Both the position numbers and the translations under genes were made by a program. A stretch of 64,000 nucleotides of DNA from an uncultured Pelagibacteraceae bacterium (GTDB lineage Bacteria > Pseudomonadota > Alphaproteobacteria > Pelagibacterales > Pelagibacteraceae), in the NCBI GenBank assembly GCA_902570695.1, contig CACFZE010000005.1, positions 1 through 64,000 on the forward strand, given 5' to 3'. Positions 56,881 through 64,000 of the stretch are shown here, in pieces (positions within the stretch are counted from its first letter, which is position 1; each line of letters opens with the position of its first letter). The notes under the pieces are model-generated. The model was not told the DNA's origin, ran no database searches, and saw only the letters and a list, made by a program, of their open reading frames with translations.

Positions 56881-57375
56881 ATGACAATATATGTTAAAAA
56901 TAAAGATACTTTAATATATGACGATTTTATATTTAAATGTTGTGTAGGAAGAAATGGTTTTACATACAATAAATTAGAGGGTGATAAAAAAACACCAATT
57001 GGCTTATTTTCTCTGGATAGAATATATTTTAGAGAAGATAGAAAAAAAAAACCTCAAACAAAATTAAATTTGAAATCTATTACAAAAAATATGGGTTGGT
57101 GTAATGACGTCAGTTCAAAAACAAAATATAATAAACCTATATCTTTAAATTTAAAACTTAAATATGAAAAATTATATAGACACGATTATAAATATGATTT
57201 TGTATTACCAATAAAATATAATTGGAATAAAAGACAGCTAGGTAAGGGTAGTGCGATTTTCATACATTTAACTAAAAATTTTAAACCGACAGCGGGTTGT
57301 ATAGGTCTTTTAGAAAAAGATTTTTTAATATTAATTAAAATAATAAAAAAAAATACTAAAATTAAAATTCTTTAA
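56881..57375 (+). CDS. YkuD-type L,D-transpeptidase-like protein without signal peptide
   Basis: This 164-residue protein has the YkuD catalytic motif HLTKNFKPTAGCIGL, with the histidine and the nucleophilic cysteine, preceded by KGSAIFI. EGDKKTPIGLFSL is the N-terminal family hallmark. L,D-transpeptidases crosslink peptidoglycan or attach lipoproteins, but this one has no evident signal peptide. A similar short group without export signal is widespread in alphaproteobacteria as I recall it. It overlaps yggS at the 3' end by 4 bp. Confidence 0.83.
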   Translation: MTIYVKNKDTLIYDDFIFKCCVGRNGFTYNKLEGDKKTPIGLFSLDRIYFREDRKKKPQTKLNLKSITKNMGWCNDVSSKTKYNKPISLNLKLKYEKLYRHDYKYDFVLPIKYNWNKRQLGKGSAIFIHLTKNFKPTAGCIGLLEKDFLILIKIIKKNTKIKIL

Positions 57376-58022
57376 TTTCTATTGCCAAAAATATTTGAAC
57401 CAATTCTAATCTGTGTAGATCCATTTTCAATTGCATTTATATAATCAGAAGACATACCCATACTTAATTCGTTTAAATTTAATTTTTTATTTAATTCTTG
57501 CAGTTCCTTAAAATATTTTTCACTTGGCTCATCTAGTGGAGGAATGCACATTAGACCAATTATATTTAATTCAAGATTTTTGCAATAATTATAAAAGTCT
57601 AATAATTCATTTTTATCAACACCGGACTTTTGTTTCTCGTTGCCTATATTTACTTGTATAAATATTTTTAACTTTTTATTTAATTCTTTTTCTTGAATAG
57701 CAATTTTATTCGCTAATTTAATACTATCTAAAGAGTGAATATAATCAAATAATTTTACTGCAATTTTAACTTTGTTAGATTGTAGCCCACCAATTAAGTG
57801 TAAACTTACATTTTTAACTTTTTTTATTTCGTGCCATTTTTCATTTGCTTCTTGGACTTTGTTTTCCCCGTAATCTTTATGTCCATATTCAATCAAATGC
57901 TTAATATGATCCAATTTAAAGGTTTTTGATACTGCAATAATTTTAGGTTTTCGGACATTATTTGGGAACTTAGACTTTATATTTTCTTCAATTTTGAGTA
58001 AGTTTTTTATTGTTTCATGCAT
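57372..58022 (-). CDS. yggS: YggS-family PLP homeostasis protein
   Basis: YggS-type proteins bind PLP and balance vitamin B6 and amino-acid pools. The PLP lysine is in KIIAVSKTFKLDH; FIQVNIGNEKQKSGV and LSMGMSSDYINAIENGST follow. The protein has 216 residues, normal for the family. Its start codon lies within ATGCAT, which also starts the divergent ThiE-like gene. Confidence 0.94.
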   Translation of the reverse strand: MHETIKNLLKIEENIKSKFPNNVRKPKIIAVSKTFKLDHIKHLIEYGHKDYGENKVQEANEKWHEIKKVKNVSLHLIGGLQSNKVKIAVKLFDYIHSLDSIKLANKIAIQEKELNKKLKIFIQVNIGNEKQKSGVDKNELLDFYNYCKNLELNIIGLMCIPPLDEPSEKYFKELQELNKKLNLNELSMGMSSDYINAIENGSTQIRIGSNIFGNRN

Positions 58023-58544
58023 AAATTCATTCCAAATAAATTTTATTTTATAAATAGTTTTAAAAAAAATTACATTGATAAATTAGATAATAATACTGCT
58101 ATAATTTATAGGAACTATAATAACAGGGTCAATTTAAAAGAAATAATAAAGATTAAAGATTATTGTCTAAAAAAGAAAATTAAATTTATTATATCTAACA
58201 ATTTTCGTCTTTCCTTAAGATTAAATCTAGATGGCGCTTATATTCCATCCTATAATAGTAGTTTTGCTCATTTAAGCTATAAAACGAAAACTAATTTTTT
58301 AATTTTAGGATCGGCACATAATATTAAAGAAATACGACAAAAAGAGAGGCAAGGTGTGGATTTTATTTTTATTTCTTCAATTTTTAAAAATAACAAAAAT
58401 TATCTTGGTGTTAACAAATTTAGAATACTTAGTTCTTTAAGTAAAAAAAATGTAATAGCTCTTGGAGGAATTAATAAATCAAATATTAAGAGATTGGGGT
58501 TAATTAATTGTTACGGTTTCAGTGGTATTTCTTATTTTCAATAA
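58017..58544 (+). CDS. ThiE/TenI-like thiamine-phosphate synthase family protein
   Basis: This 175-residue protein resembles the ThiE/TenI fold: FLILGSAHNIKEIRQ, GVDFIFISSIFKNNKN and VIALGGINKSNIKRL follow the order of the family core. It is shorter than typical ThiE (about 200 residues), and the TxTK-like stretch is not clear, so enzymatic activity is uncertain. Neighbouring yggS is a frequent partner in alphaproteobacteria. It overlaps the yggS start by six bases. Confidence 0.65.
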   Translation: MHKFIPNKFYFINSFKKNYIDKLDNNTAIIYRNYNNRVNLKEIIKIKDYCLKKKIKFIISNNFRLSLRLNLDGAYIPSYNSSFAHLSYKTKTNFLILGSAHNIKEIRQKERQGVDFIFISSIFKNNKNYLGVNKFRILSSLSKKNVIALGGINKSNIKRLGLINCYGFSGISYFQ

Positions 58545-58572
58545 AAAAAAGGCCCCTATAAAAGGGGCCCTT
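58543..58572 (-). terminator. intrinsic terminator of the porin gene (possibly bidirectional)
   Basis: GGCCCC (58551-58556) pairs with GGGGCC (58564-58569) around a 7-nt A/T loop, and the minus strand then runs into a T tract. It lies 24 bp beyond the porin stop. On the plus strand it follows the ThiE-like gene by only a few bases, with a weaker T run, so it may serve both. It is the most G/C-rich hairpin in the window. Confidence 0.85.
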
Positions 58573-58595
58573 CTTTATAATATTTAGTTCCTCAA

Positions 58596-59528
58596 TTAAA
58601 ATGCAAATGATACTGATACTTCGTATCCAGTTCTGTCATCTGTTGAAGTGTTAGCAATGTTATCTACTGAGTGGTATGATCCACTAATTGACATAGATCC
58701 CATTGTATATGCTATACCGATTGCAGCAGCTTCTTGGTCATCACCAGAGTTGTACTCTGTAGTGTGTTGTCCGTAAGAAACTGAAAGATCATCATTGACT
58801 TGGTATGAAATACCTAAACCAGTTGTATCTCTCTCAGTAGTTCCAGATTCTGGATCAAACTCAGATGATTGTACACCAACAGTTAATCCGCCCATTGCAT
58901 ATGTTGCATACATTGTGCTTTCATCTGACTCTACAGCTGTGTCATGTACAGTACCTGCACCATAACCAACTTCTAAACCATCAACACCTGTGTATACAAG
59001 TGAAAAGTCGTTGTATGATTCTACTGAAGTTGCAGCAGCTGCATTATGATAAGCTAAAGCTACAGATAAACCTGACTCATGAGCATATGTATACTTGAAC
59101 ATATTGTTTTCAGCGTCACCATTAACAACAGCAGCAGATGCTCCTGTTACAACAGCCCATGGCTCTTCGTAAGCTGCTGGCATTTTATCATCAATTGCGC
59201 TTAATGCAGATGATCCACCATGACCAGCGAATACTAAAGTACCAGCGTCACCTAGATCAAATGTAATTGAATGATCATCAAGTCCACCTGTGTTTTCTGC
59301 ACCATCCATCTCGTATGATAGAGTAACACCGATATCATTAACATCACCTGATGCAGTGAAAGTAACAGAGTCACCCATTGACCAACCGTTACCAGTTGTT
59401 TTATTGTCGTCACCACCACCGAATGTGATAGACGCACCACCAGTTACAGAAAGATCTGCTGCACTTACTGAACCAGCTACTAGGGTACTAGCAAGTGCTG
59501 TTAACCCTATTTTTGTTAGTTTGTTCAT
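58596..59528 (-). CDS. outer-membrane porin
   Basis: This 310-residue beta-barrel porin starts MNKLTKIGLTALASTLVAGS with a signal peptide cleaved near SVSAA. The body alternates polar and hydrophobic residues, is acidic and rich in D, G, S, T and Y, and ends in SVSFAF with the terminal phenylalanine needed for outer-membrane insertion. A good AAAGGAG Shine-Dalgarno precedes ATG 59528. Composition differs from its lysine- and asparagine-rich neighbours, as expected for an abundant surface protein. Its specificity is unknown. Confidence 0.88.
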   Translation of the reverse strand: MNKLTKIGLTALASTLVAGSVSAADLSVTGGASITFGGGDDNKTTGNGWSMGDSVTFTASGDVNDIGVTLSYEMDGAENTGGLDDHSITFDLGDAGTLVFAGHGGSSALSAIDDKMPAAYEEPWAVVTGASAAVVNGDAENNMFKYTYAHESGLSVALAYHNAAAATSVESYNDFSLVYTGVDGLEVGYGAGTVHDTAVESDESTMYATYAMGGLTVGVQSSEFDPESGTTERDTTGLGISYQVNDDLSVSYGQHTTEYNSGDDQEAAAIGIAYTMGSMSISGSYHSVDNIANTSTDDRTGYEVSVSFAF

Positions 59529-59547
59529 ATTTAATACTCCTTTATGT

Positions 59548-59565
59548 TTTAATATTAATATTAAA
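59548..59565. promoter_or_regulatory. 18-bp perfect palindrome in the porin leader region
   Basis: TTTAATATTAATATTAAA is its own reverse complement and lies 20-37 bp upstream of the porin start. With no G or C it is a poor RNA hairpin, so a DNA-binding protein or chance in A/T-rich sequence are the two readings. The remaining gap up to the DUF3576 gene (59566-59730) shows nothing else I can name. Confidence 0.35.
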
Positions 59566-59730
59566 CATGACACTTCTATCAAAAAAGACAGTAAATTCTG
59601 AATATTTGAAGGAATTATATCAATTTAATGAAAGAGTGTTGCAATTTTACATCACAAAAAAGTCCAATAAAATGAGCATTATTAGAATATTTTATATTAT
59701 ATATTGATAAAATTAAATATTAATGAATTT

Positions 59731-60282
59731 ATGATAGTTCAAAAATACCTAAAATCTTTTTATATTTTACTTCTAAGTTTGTTGATTCTAACAGCATGCA
59801 ACCCAGGAGATGCAAGAAAAATTCCACCTAACGCTAAAGACAGAGTGCAAAAAAATATGGAAGAAGGAAGAGGATTTAGACTTATGGATAATGTTGGAAA
59901 GGGGCAAAGTGGAACTTTTGATTTTGCTAGTTCTAACGAATTGTGGAGAGCATCTCTCGATACTCTAGATTTTATGCCTCTAGCGCTTGCCAATTATAGT
60001 GGGGGTATCATTGTAACAGATTGGTACAGTGATGGTAGTTCAAAAAATGAGTCAGTGAAAATTTCAATAAGATTCTTAAGTAATGATGTAAGATCTGATG
60101 CTTTAACAATAAAAGTTTTTTATAAAAATTGCTCGATGAACAATAACTGTAAAGTAGTAGATAAATCAGCTGAATTATCAAATGAATTGAAAAAAAAGAT
60201 TTTGTCTAAAGCAGCGATTTATGAAAAATTAGCCAAGACCAAAAATAAAAAAAAATATATTAACAAAGCTCTCGAAGATTAA
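59731..60282 (+). CDS. DUF3576 lipoprotein
   Basis: This 183-residue lipoprotein has lipobox LTAC (near residue 23) after a signal helix (YILLLSLLILTAC). The rest (LWRASLDTLDFMPLALANYSGG, IVTDWYS) matches DUF3576, found before leuS in many alphaproteobacteria. Its function is unknown, but the leuS-lptE context points to the envelope. I use ATG 59731; a TTG 27 bases earlier is in frame. leuS follows after 16 bp. Confidence 0.82.
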   Translation: MIVQKYLKSFYILLLSLLILTACNPGDARKIPPNAKDRVQKNMEEGRGFRLMDNVGKGQSGTFDFASSNELWRASLDTLDFMPLALANYSGGIIVTDWYSDGSSKNESVKISIRFLSNDVRSDALTIKVFYKNCSMNNNCKVVDKSAELSNELKKKILSKAAIYEKLAKTKNKKKYINKALED

Positions 60283-60298
60283 CTAAATAATCATAGTC

Positions 60299-62842
60299 GT
60301 GGATAGATATAATTTCAAACAAGTTGAAGAAAAATGGCAAAATTATTGGGACAAAAATAAAGAGTTTTCCACAAAGATAGATAAAAATAAAAAAAAATTT
60401 TATTGTTTAGAAATGTTTCCGTATCCATCGGGTAAAATACATATGGGGCATGTAAGAAATTATACAATTGGAGATGTTCTATCTAGATATAAAAAACTAA
60501 AAGGTTTTAATGTATTGCATCCAATGGGTTGGGATGCATTTGGAATGCCAGCAGAAAATGCTGCTAGGGATAATAACTTGGATCCAAAAGATTGGACCAA
60601 TTCAAATATTCAAACTATGAAGAACCAATTAAAAAAGTTGGGACTTTCAATAGATTGGGACAGGGAAATTTCTACATGCTCTGAGGATTATTATAAACAC
60701 CAGCAAATATTTTTTTTAGAATTATTAGAAAAAAAACTTGTTTATAGGAAAGAAAATTACGTAAATTGGGATCCAATTGACGAAACTGTTCTTGCAAACG
60801 AGCAGGTAATTGACGGAAAAGGCTGGAGATCGGGTGCAGTTGTTGAGAGAAAAAAATTAAGCCAGTGGTTTTTTAATATTTCAAAATTTTCTCAAGATCT
60901 TCTTGATGGATTAGAGGACTTAGAGACATGGCCAAATAAAGTTAAAATAATGCAAAAAAATTGGATAGGTAAATCGTTTGGTTGTGAAATAGAATTCAAG
61001 ATTAAAGGAGATCTTCCTGTTGAAAATATAAAATGTTTTACAACTAGGCCAGATACACTTTTTGGCTTCTCTTTTCTTGCTTTATCATTAGATCATGAGA
61101 TTTCGGAATATTATAAAGATGATAAAGATTTTATTAAATTTAGAGATGAATGTTCAAAAACTGGGACAACAGAAGAAGCAATTGCTGTTGGAGAAAAGAT
61201 AGGATTTAAAACTAATTTAGAGGCTGTTAACCCTTTAGATGAAAATCAAAAAGTTCCAGTATACTTTGCGAATTTTGTTTTAATGGAATATGGATTTGGA
61301 GCAGTTTTTGGATGTCCTGCTCACGATCAGAGAGATTTTGACTTTGCTAAAAAATATAACCTAAAAATTAAAACTGTTGTTAAACCTTTTGACAAGAAAG
61401 ATGATTTTCAAGTTAGTGACGAAGCATATCCTGGACCAGGTATTTTAATAAATTCAGATTTTCTTAATGGCCTAGAGGCACCAAATAATTCTGTAGTAGA
61501 AACAATTAAAATTCTTGAAGATAGAACTTTAGGCAAAAAGAAAATCAATTATAGATTAAAAGATTGGGGAGTATCAAGACAAAGGTATTGGGGCTGTCCG
61601 ATTCCAATAATGTATGATGAGAAAGGAGTTGCTCATCCTATACCAAAATCAATGCTACCAGTTAAATTACCAGAAAATATTAATTTGAAAGTTAAAGGCA
61701 ATCCATTAGACAGCAATAAAGACTGGAAAGAAATATCTGTAGACGGAAAAAAGTATAAAAGAGAAACAGACACGTTAGATACATTTGTTTGTTCATCATG
61801 GTATTATTTAAGATTTTGTTCACCAAAAGAAAATGATTATGGTTTTAGAAAAGAAGATATAGATTATTGGATGCCGGTAGATCAGTATATTGGTGGTGTA
61901 GAACATGCAATCTTGCATTTACTTTACTCAAGATTTTTTATGCGAGCAATTAATTATCAAAATACTAATTTTAAAATAAAAGAACCTTTTAAAAGTTTAT
62001 TTACACAGGGAATGGTATGTCATGAAACTTACAAGGATAAAAATAATAATTGGTTAAGTCCTAATGAAGTAGAAAAAGTAGAGGGTAAGTTTGTTAAGAA
62101 AATCAATACTAATGAAAATGTAATAGTAGGTCCATCAGAGTCTATGTCAAAATCAAAAAAAAATGTAATAGATCCAGAATTAATAATTAAAAACTATGGT
62201 GCAGATGCAGTGCGATTATTTATATTATCAGATAGTCCTCCTGAAAAGGATGTGCAGTGGTCAGAACAAGGTATGGTATCATCCTATAAATTTATTCAAA
62301 AATTGTGGACATTACATAATGAAATAAAAAATAAAATATATAATGAAAAAAAAGATAGTTTTGATGAAAAGTTAAAAATATTTACTAATCAAACAGTTGC
62401 TAAAATTACAAGTAATTTGGAAAAATTTAATTATAACGTCATTATTGCTAATATGTATGAAACATATAATTATCTGATCAATTATGTAAAAAAAAATAAA
62501 GACATAGAGAATTTAAAAGAAAATTATGTAAAAATTTTGATTTGTCTTGCACCAGTAATACCTCATTTCTCAAATGAATGTTTGGAGGATTTAGAGGAAA
62601 AAAATGAAATTAGTTGGCCTAGTTTTGACAAAAGTATATTTAAAAATGATGATATAAAAATTGTAATACAGATAAATGGCAAAAAAAGGTCGATTTTAAA
62701 TGTAAAAAAAGATACTCAAGAAAAAGATGTATTAGAATTGATTAAAAGAGATCAAATTAGTAAAAAATATTTAAATAAAAAAGATATTAAGAAAGTTATA
62801 TTTGTTAAAAATCGATTAATGAATATTTTAATAAATGATTAG
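60299..62842 (+). CDS. leuS: leucyl-tRNA synthetase
   Basis: LeuS charges tRNA-Leu, and the tRNA-Leu(CAA) in this window is one substrate. The HIGH-type motif is [15 protein letters not shown] (near residue 40) and the KMSKS motif is ESMSKSKKN (near 617); the CP1 editing domain lies between. The 847 residues start at GTG 60299 ([17 protein letters not shown]). It overlaps lptE by 8 bp. Confidence 0.97.
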   Translation: MDRYNFKQVEEKWQNYWDKNKEFSTKIDKNKKKFYCLEMFPYPSGKIHMGHVRNYTIGDVLSRYKKLKGFNVLHPMGWDAFGMPAENAARDNNLDPKDWTNSNIQTMKNQLKKLGLSIDWDREISTCSEDYYKHQQIFFLELLEKKLVYRKENYVNWDPIDETVLANEQVIDGKGWRSGAVVERKKLSQWFFNISKFSQDLLDGLEDLETWPNKVKIMQKNWIGKSFGCEIEFKIKGDLPVENIKCFTTRPDTLFGFSFLALSLDHEISEYYKDDKDFIKFRDECSKTGTTEEAIAVGEKIGFKTNLEAVNPLDENQKVPVYFANFVLMEYGFGAVFGCPAHDQRDFDFAKKYNLKIKTVVKPFDKKDDFQVSDEAYPGPGILINSDFLNGLEAPNNSVVETIKILEDRTLGKKKINYRLKDWGVSRQRYWGCPIPIMYDEKGVAHPIPKSMLPVKLPENINLKVKGNPLDSNKDWKEISVDGKKYKRETDTLDTFVCSSWYYLRFCSPKENDYGFRKEDIDYWMPVDQYIGGVEHAILHLLYSRFFMRAINYQNTNFKIKEPFKSLFTQGMVCHETYKDKNNNWLSPNEVEKVEGKFVKKINTNENVIVGPSESMSKSKKNVIDPELIIKNYGADAVRLFILSDSPPEKDVQWSEQGMVSSYKFIQKLWTLHNEIKNKIYNEKKDSFDEKLKIFTNQTVAKITSNLEKFNYNVIIANMYETYNYLINYVKKNKDIENLKENYVKILICLAPVIPHFSNECLEDLEEKNEISWPSFDKSIFKNDDIKIVIQINGKKRSILNVKKDTQEKDVLELIKRDQISKKYLNKKDIKKVIFVKNRLMNILIND

Positions 62843-63284
62843 ATTTTTAATTATTTCAGTAATTTTATTTTCAATAAATGCTTGCTCATATGAGCCTTTG
62901 CTCTCAAGTAAAAATTATGATTTTGAACTGATAATAAAATCTACAGCTGGAAATGAAAATGTTAATAAAATTATAGTAAAAGAACTCAAGAAAAAAAGTG
63001 TAGGAAATAAAAAATATAGTGTTGAATTTTCAAGTGAAATAGATAAGCAAATTGTATCATCAAATGAACAAGGTGACCCGATTATATACAGATTGGAAAT
63101 AAATACAGATTTTAAGATATCAAAAGATGGTAAAAATATTCTCAAAAACAAAATTTCTAAACAGTCAAATTATAATAATATTGATGATAAGTTTGAATTA
63201 GATAAATACGAAGAAAAAATCTTAGAAAATTTATCAAAAAATATATCGTCTGAAATATTAAATACGGTCAAAATGATTAAATAA
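62835..63284 (+). CDS. lptE: LPS-assembly lipoprotein LptE-like
   Basis: LptE is the lipoprotein plug of the outer-membrane LptD translocon. This 149-residue protein has a lipobox INAC (C17) followed by SYEPL, typical of LptE, and a small alpha/beta body. Sequence is weakly conserved in this family, so the call leans on the leuS-lptE-holA order. LptM, elsewhere in the window, acts on the same translocon. Confidence 0.78.
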   Translation: MIRFLIISVILFSINACSYEPLLSSKNYDFELIIKSTAGNENVNKIIVKELKKKSVGNKKYSVEFSSEIDKQIVSSNEQGDPIIYRLEINTDFKISKDGKNILKNKISKQSNYNNIDDKFELDKYEEKILENLSKNISSEILNTVKMIK

Positions 63285-64000
63285 ATGATAATAAAAAGTT
63301 ACGAATTAAATAAGATTGATTTAAAAAAAAATAACTTCTTTTTATTTTACGGTAAAAATGAGGGACATCAAAATGAGATAATTAAACAATATTTTACTGA
63401 TAAATTTGAAGGACAAATTACTAAGTACGATGAGAATGAATTTATAAGTAATAACCAATTTATCGTAAGCGAGATGATGAATAAATCTTTGTTTGCAAAT
63501 AATAAATTAATTATAATTTCAAGAGTTAGTGACAAAATTTTTAAAGTTATTGATGACATTATAAATAAAGATTTGAGTGACATCAAAATTCTATTAAAAT
63601 GTGGAATGCTGGAAAAGCGTTCAAAAATTAGAAGCTTATTCGAAAAAAATAATAATTTAGTCATTATTCCTTTTTACGAAGATAATGAAAGAAGTTTGTT
63701 ACCTATTATAAATAATTTTCTCACAAAAAATAAAATTAATTTGGCTAGAGAAAGTATTAATTTATTAATCAATAGATCGAGTGGAAATAGAGAAAATCTA
63801 AAAACTGAATTAAATAAAATTTTGAATTTTTCTTTTTCAAACAAAATTATTAGCTTTGAAGATGTGCAAAAGTTATCAAATCTGGCTGAAAATATAGATG
63901 TAAATCATTTGGTTAATTGTTATCTTTCTAAGAATTCTAAAAAAATTGCAAAAACTTTAAATGAAAATAATTATTCAGATGAAGATTGCATATTGATTGT
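63285..64000 (+). CDS. holA: DNA polymerase III delta subunit, 3' end cut by window
   Basis: HolA is the clamp-loader subunit that opens the beta clamp. The frame starts at ATG 63285 (MIIKSYELNKIDLKKNNFFL), immediately after lptE, and stays open for 238 codons to the window edge. FFLFYGKNEGHQ resembles the start of the delta ATPase-like domain, and SSGNRENLKTELNKI the lid region. About one third of the protein is missing. leuS-lptE-holA is a conserved proteobacterial order. Confidence 0.85.
   Translation, partial: MIIKSYELNKIDLKKNNFFLFYGKNEGHQNEIIKQYFTDKFEGQITKYDENEFISNNQFIVSEMMNKSLFANNKLIIISRVSDKIFKVIDDIINKDLSDIKILLKCGMLEKRSKIRSLFEKNNNLVIIPFYEDNERSLLPIINNFLTKNKINLARESINLLINRSSGNRENLKTELNKILNFSFSNKIISFEDVQKLSNLAENIDVNHLVNCYLSKNSKKIAKTLNENNYSDEDCILI

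Noticed and set aside
58865-59707. Several frames on both strands over the porin and its leader
   Set aside because: They follow the regular codon pattern of the porin in other frames and lack any protein-like features.
60364-60374. TTTTCCACA, a DnaA-box-like 9-mer
   Set aside because: A single copy inside the leuS coding sequence far from dnaA; expected by chance.

Overview
The window is strongly A+T-rich, with very short or negative gaps between genes, few Shine-Dalgarno sequences, and alphaproteobacterial gene orders: rpsT-dnaA-dnaN beside mutM/ubiE-ubiB-coaBC-dut, argH-lptM-lysA, irr/fabA-fabB-fabI, pnp-rpsO-rbfA-infB-nusA, and fur-miaB-phoH-ybeY-lnt-metK. Together these point to a streamlined marine alphaproteobacterium of the SAR11 (Pelagibacterales) type. 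This assignment is inferred from composition, gene order and recognisable proteins; no database search was possible.

Layout. 1-8.9 kb: an acyl-CoA synthetase cut by the window edge, tRNA-Leu(CAA), a DedA-type membrane protein, dsbB, coq7, an HNH endonuclease, an esterase, a HIG1-type protein, tlpA, and the argH-lptM-lysA-plsC run. 8.9-18 kb: the replication/repair/quinone block dnaN-dnaA, rpsT, mutM, ubiE-ubiB-coaBC-dut, an E1-like adenylyltransferase and an SH3 protein. 18-22 kb: an iron/peroxide block made of a 59-residue cysteine-rich protein, a DUF2061 membrane protein, an Asp/Asn beta-hydroxylase-like protein, katG, and a Fur-superfamily regulator best read as Irr. Repeated Fur/Irr-like operators are scattered through it. 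22-26.5 kb: fabA-fabB-fabI, a secreted SHOCT protein, two small membrane proteins and a rhodanese. 26.4-39.3 kb: one long minus-strand tract running from a shortened tsaB through fur/mur, miaB, phoH, ybeY, lnt and metK, then after a terminator nusA, infB, rbfA, rpsO and pnp. 39.2-49.4 kb: cell-envelope genes (a deacetylase, a glucosaminidase, murJ, a BON lipoprotein, an LpoA-like protein), nfu, trpS, maeB and rsmI. 49.4-56.2 kb: rdgB, grpE-dnaK-dnaJ, dapB, nth and a PfkB kinase. 56.2-58.6 kb: a very short ArfA-like ribosome-rescue gene, an OmpR-like regulator, a YkuD protein, yggS and a ThiE-like protein. 58.6-64 kb: a porin with its terminator, a DUF3576 lipoprotein, leuS, lptE and the start of holA.

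Most genes are core housekeeping. The items most worth a second look are: (1) the 38-residue ArfA-like frame at 56195-56311, with a TTG start coupled to the upstream regulator; (2) three copies of a 15-bp Irr-like operator, two in front of katG and one in front of irr; (3) the 59-residue cysteine-rich protein behind an exact 18-bp direct repeat and a near-consensus Fur box; (4) a TsaB reduced to about half its usual length; (5) head-to-head genes whose starts touch or overlap; and (6) absence of rimP, ylxR and truB from the nusA-infB-pnp cluster.

I found no CRISPR array, insertion sequence, prophage, rRNA gene or confident riboswitch. No single large new system is evident. The novelty is in small genes and regulatory DNA.
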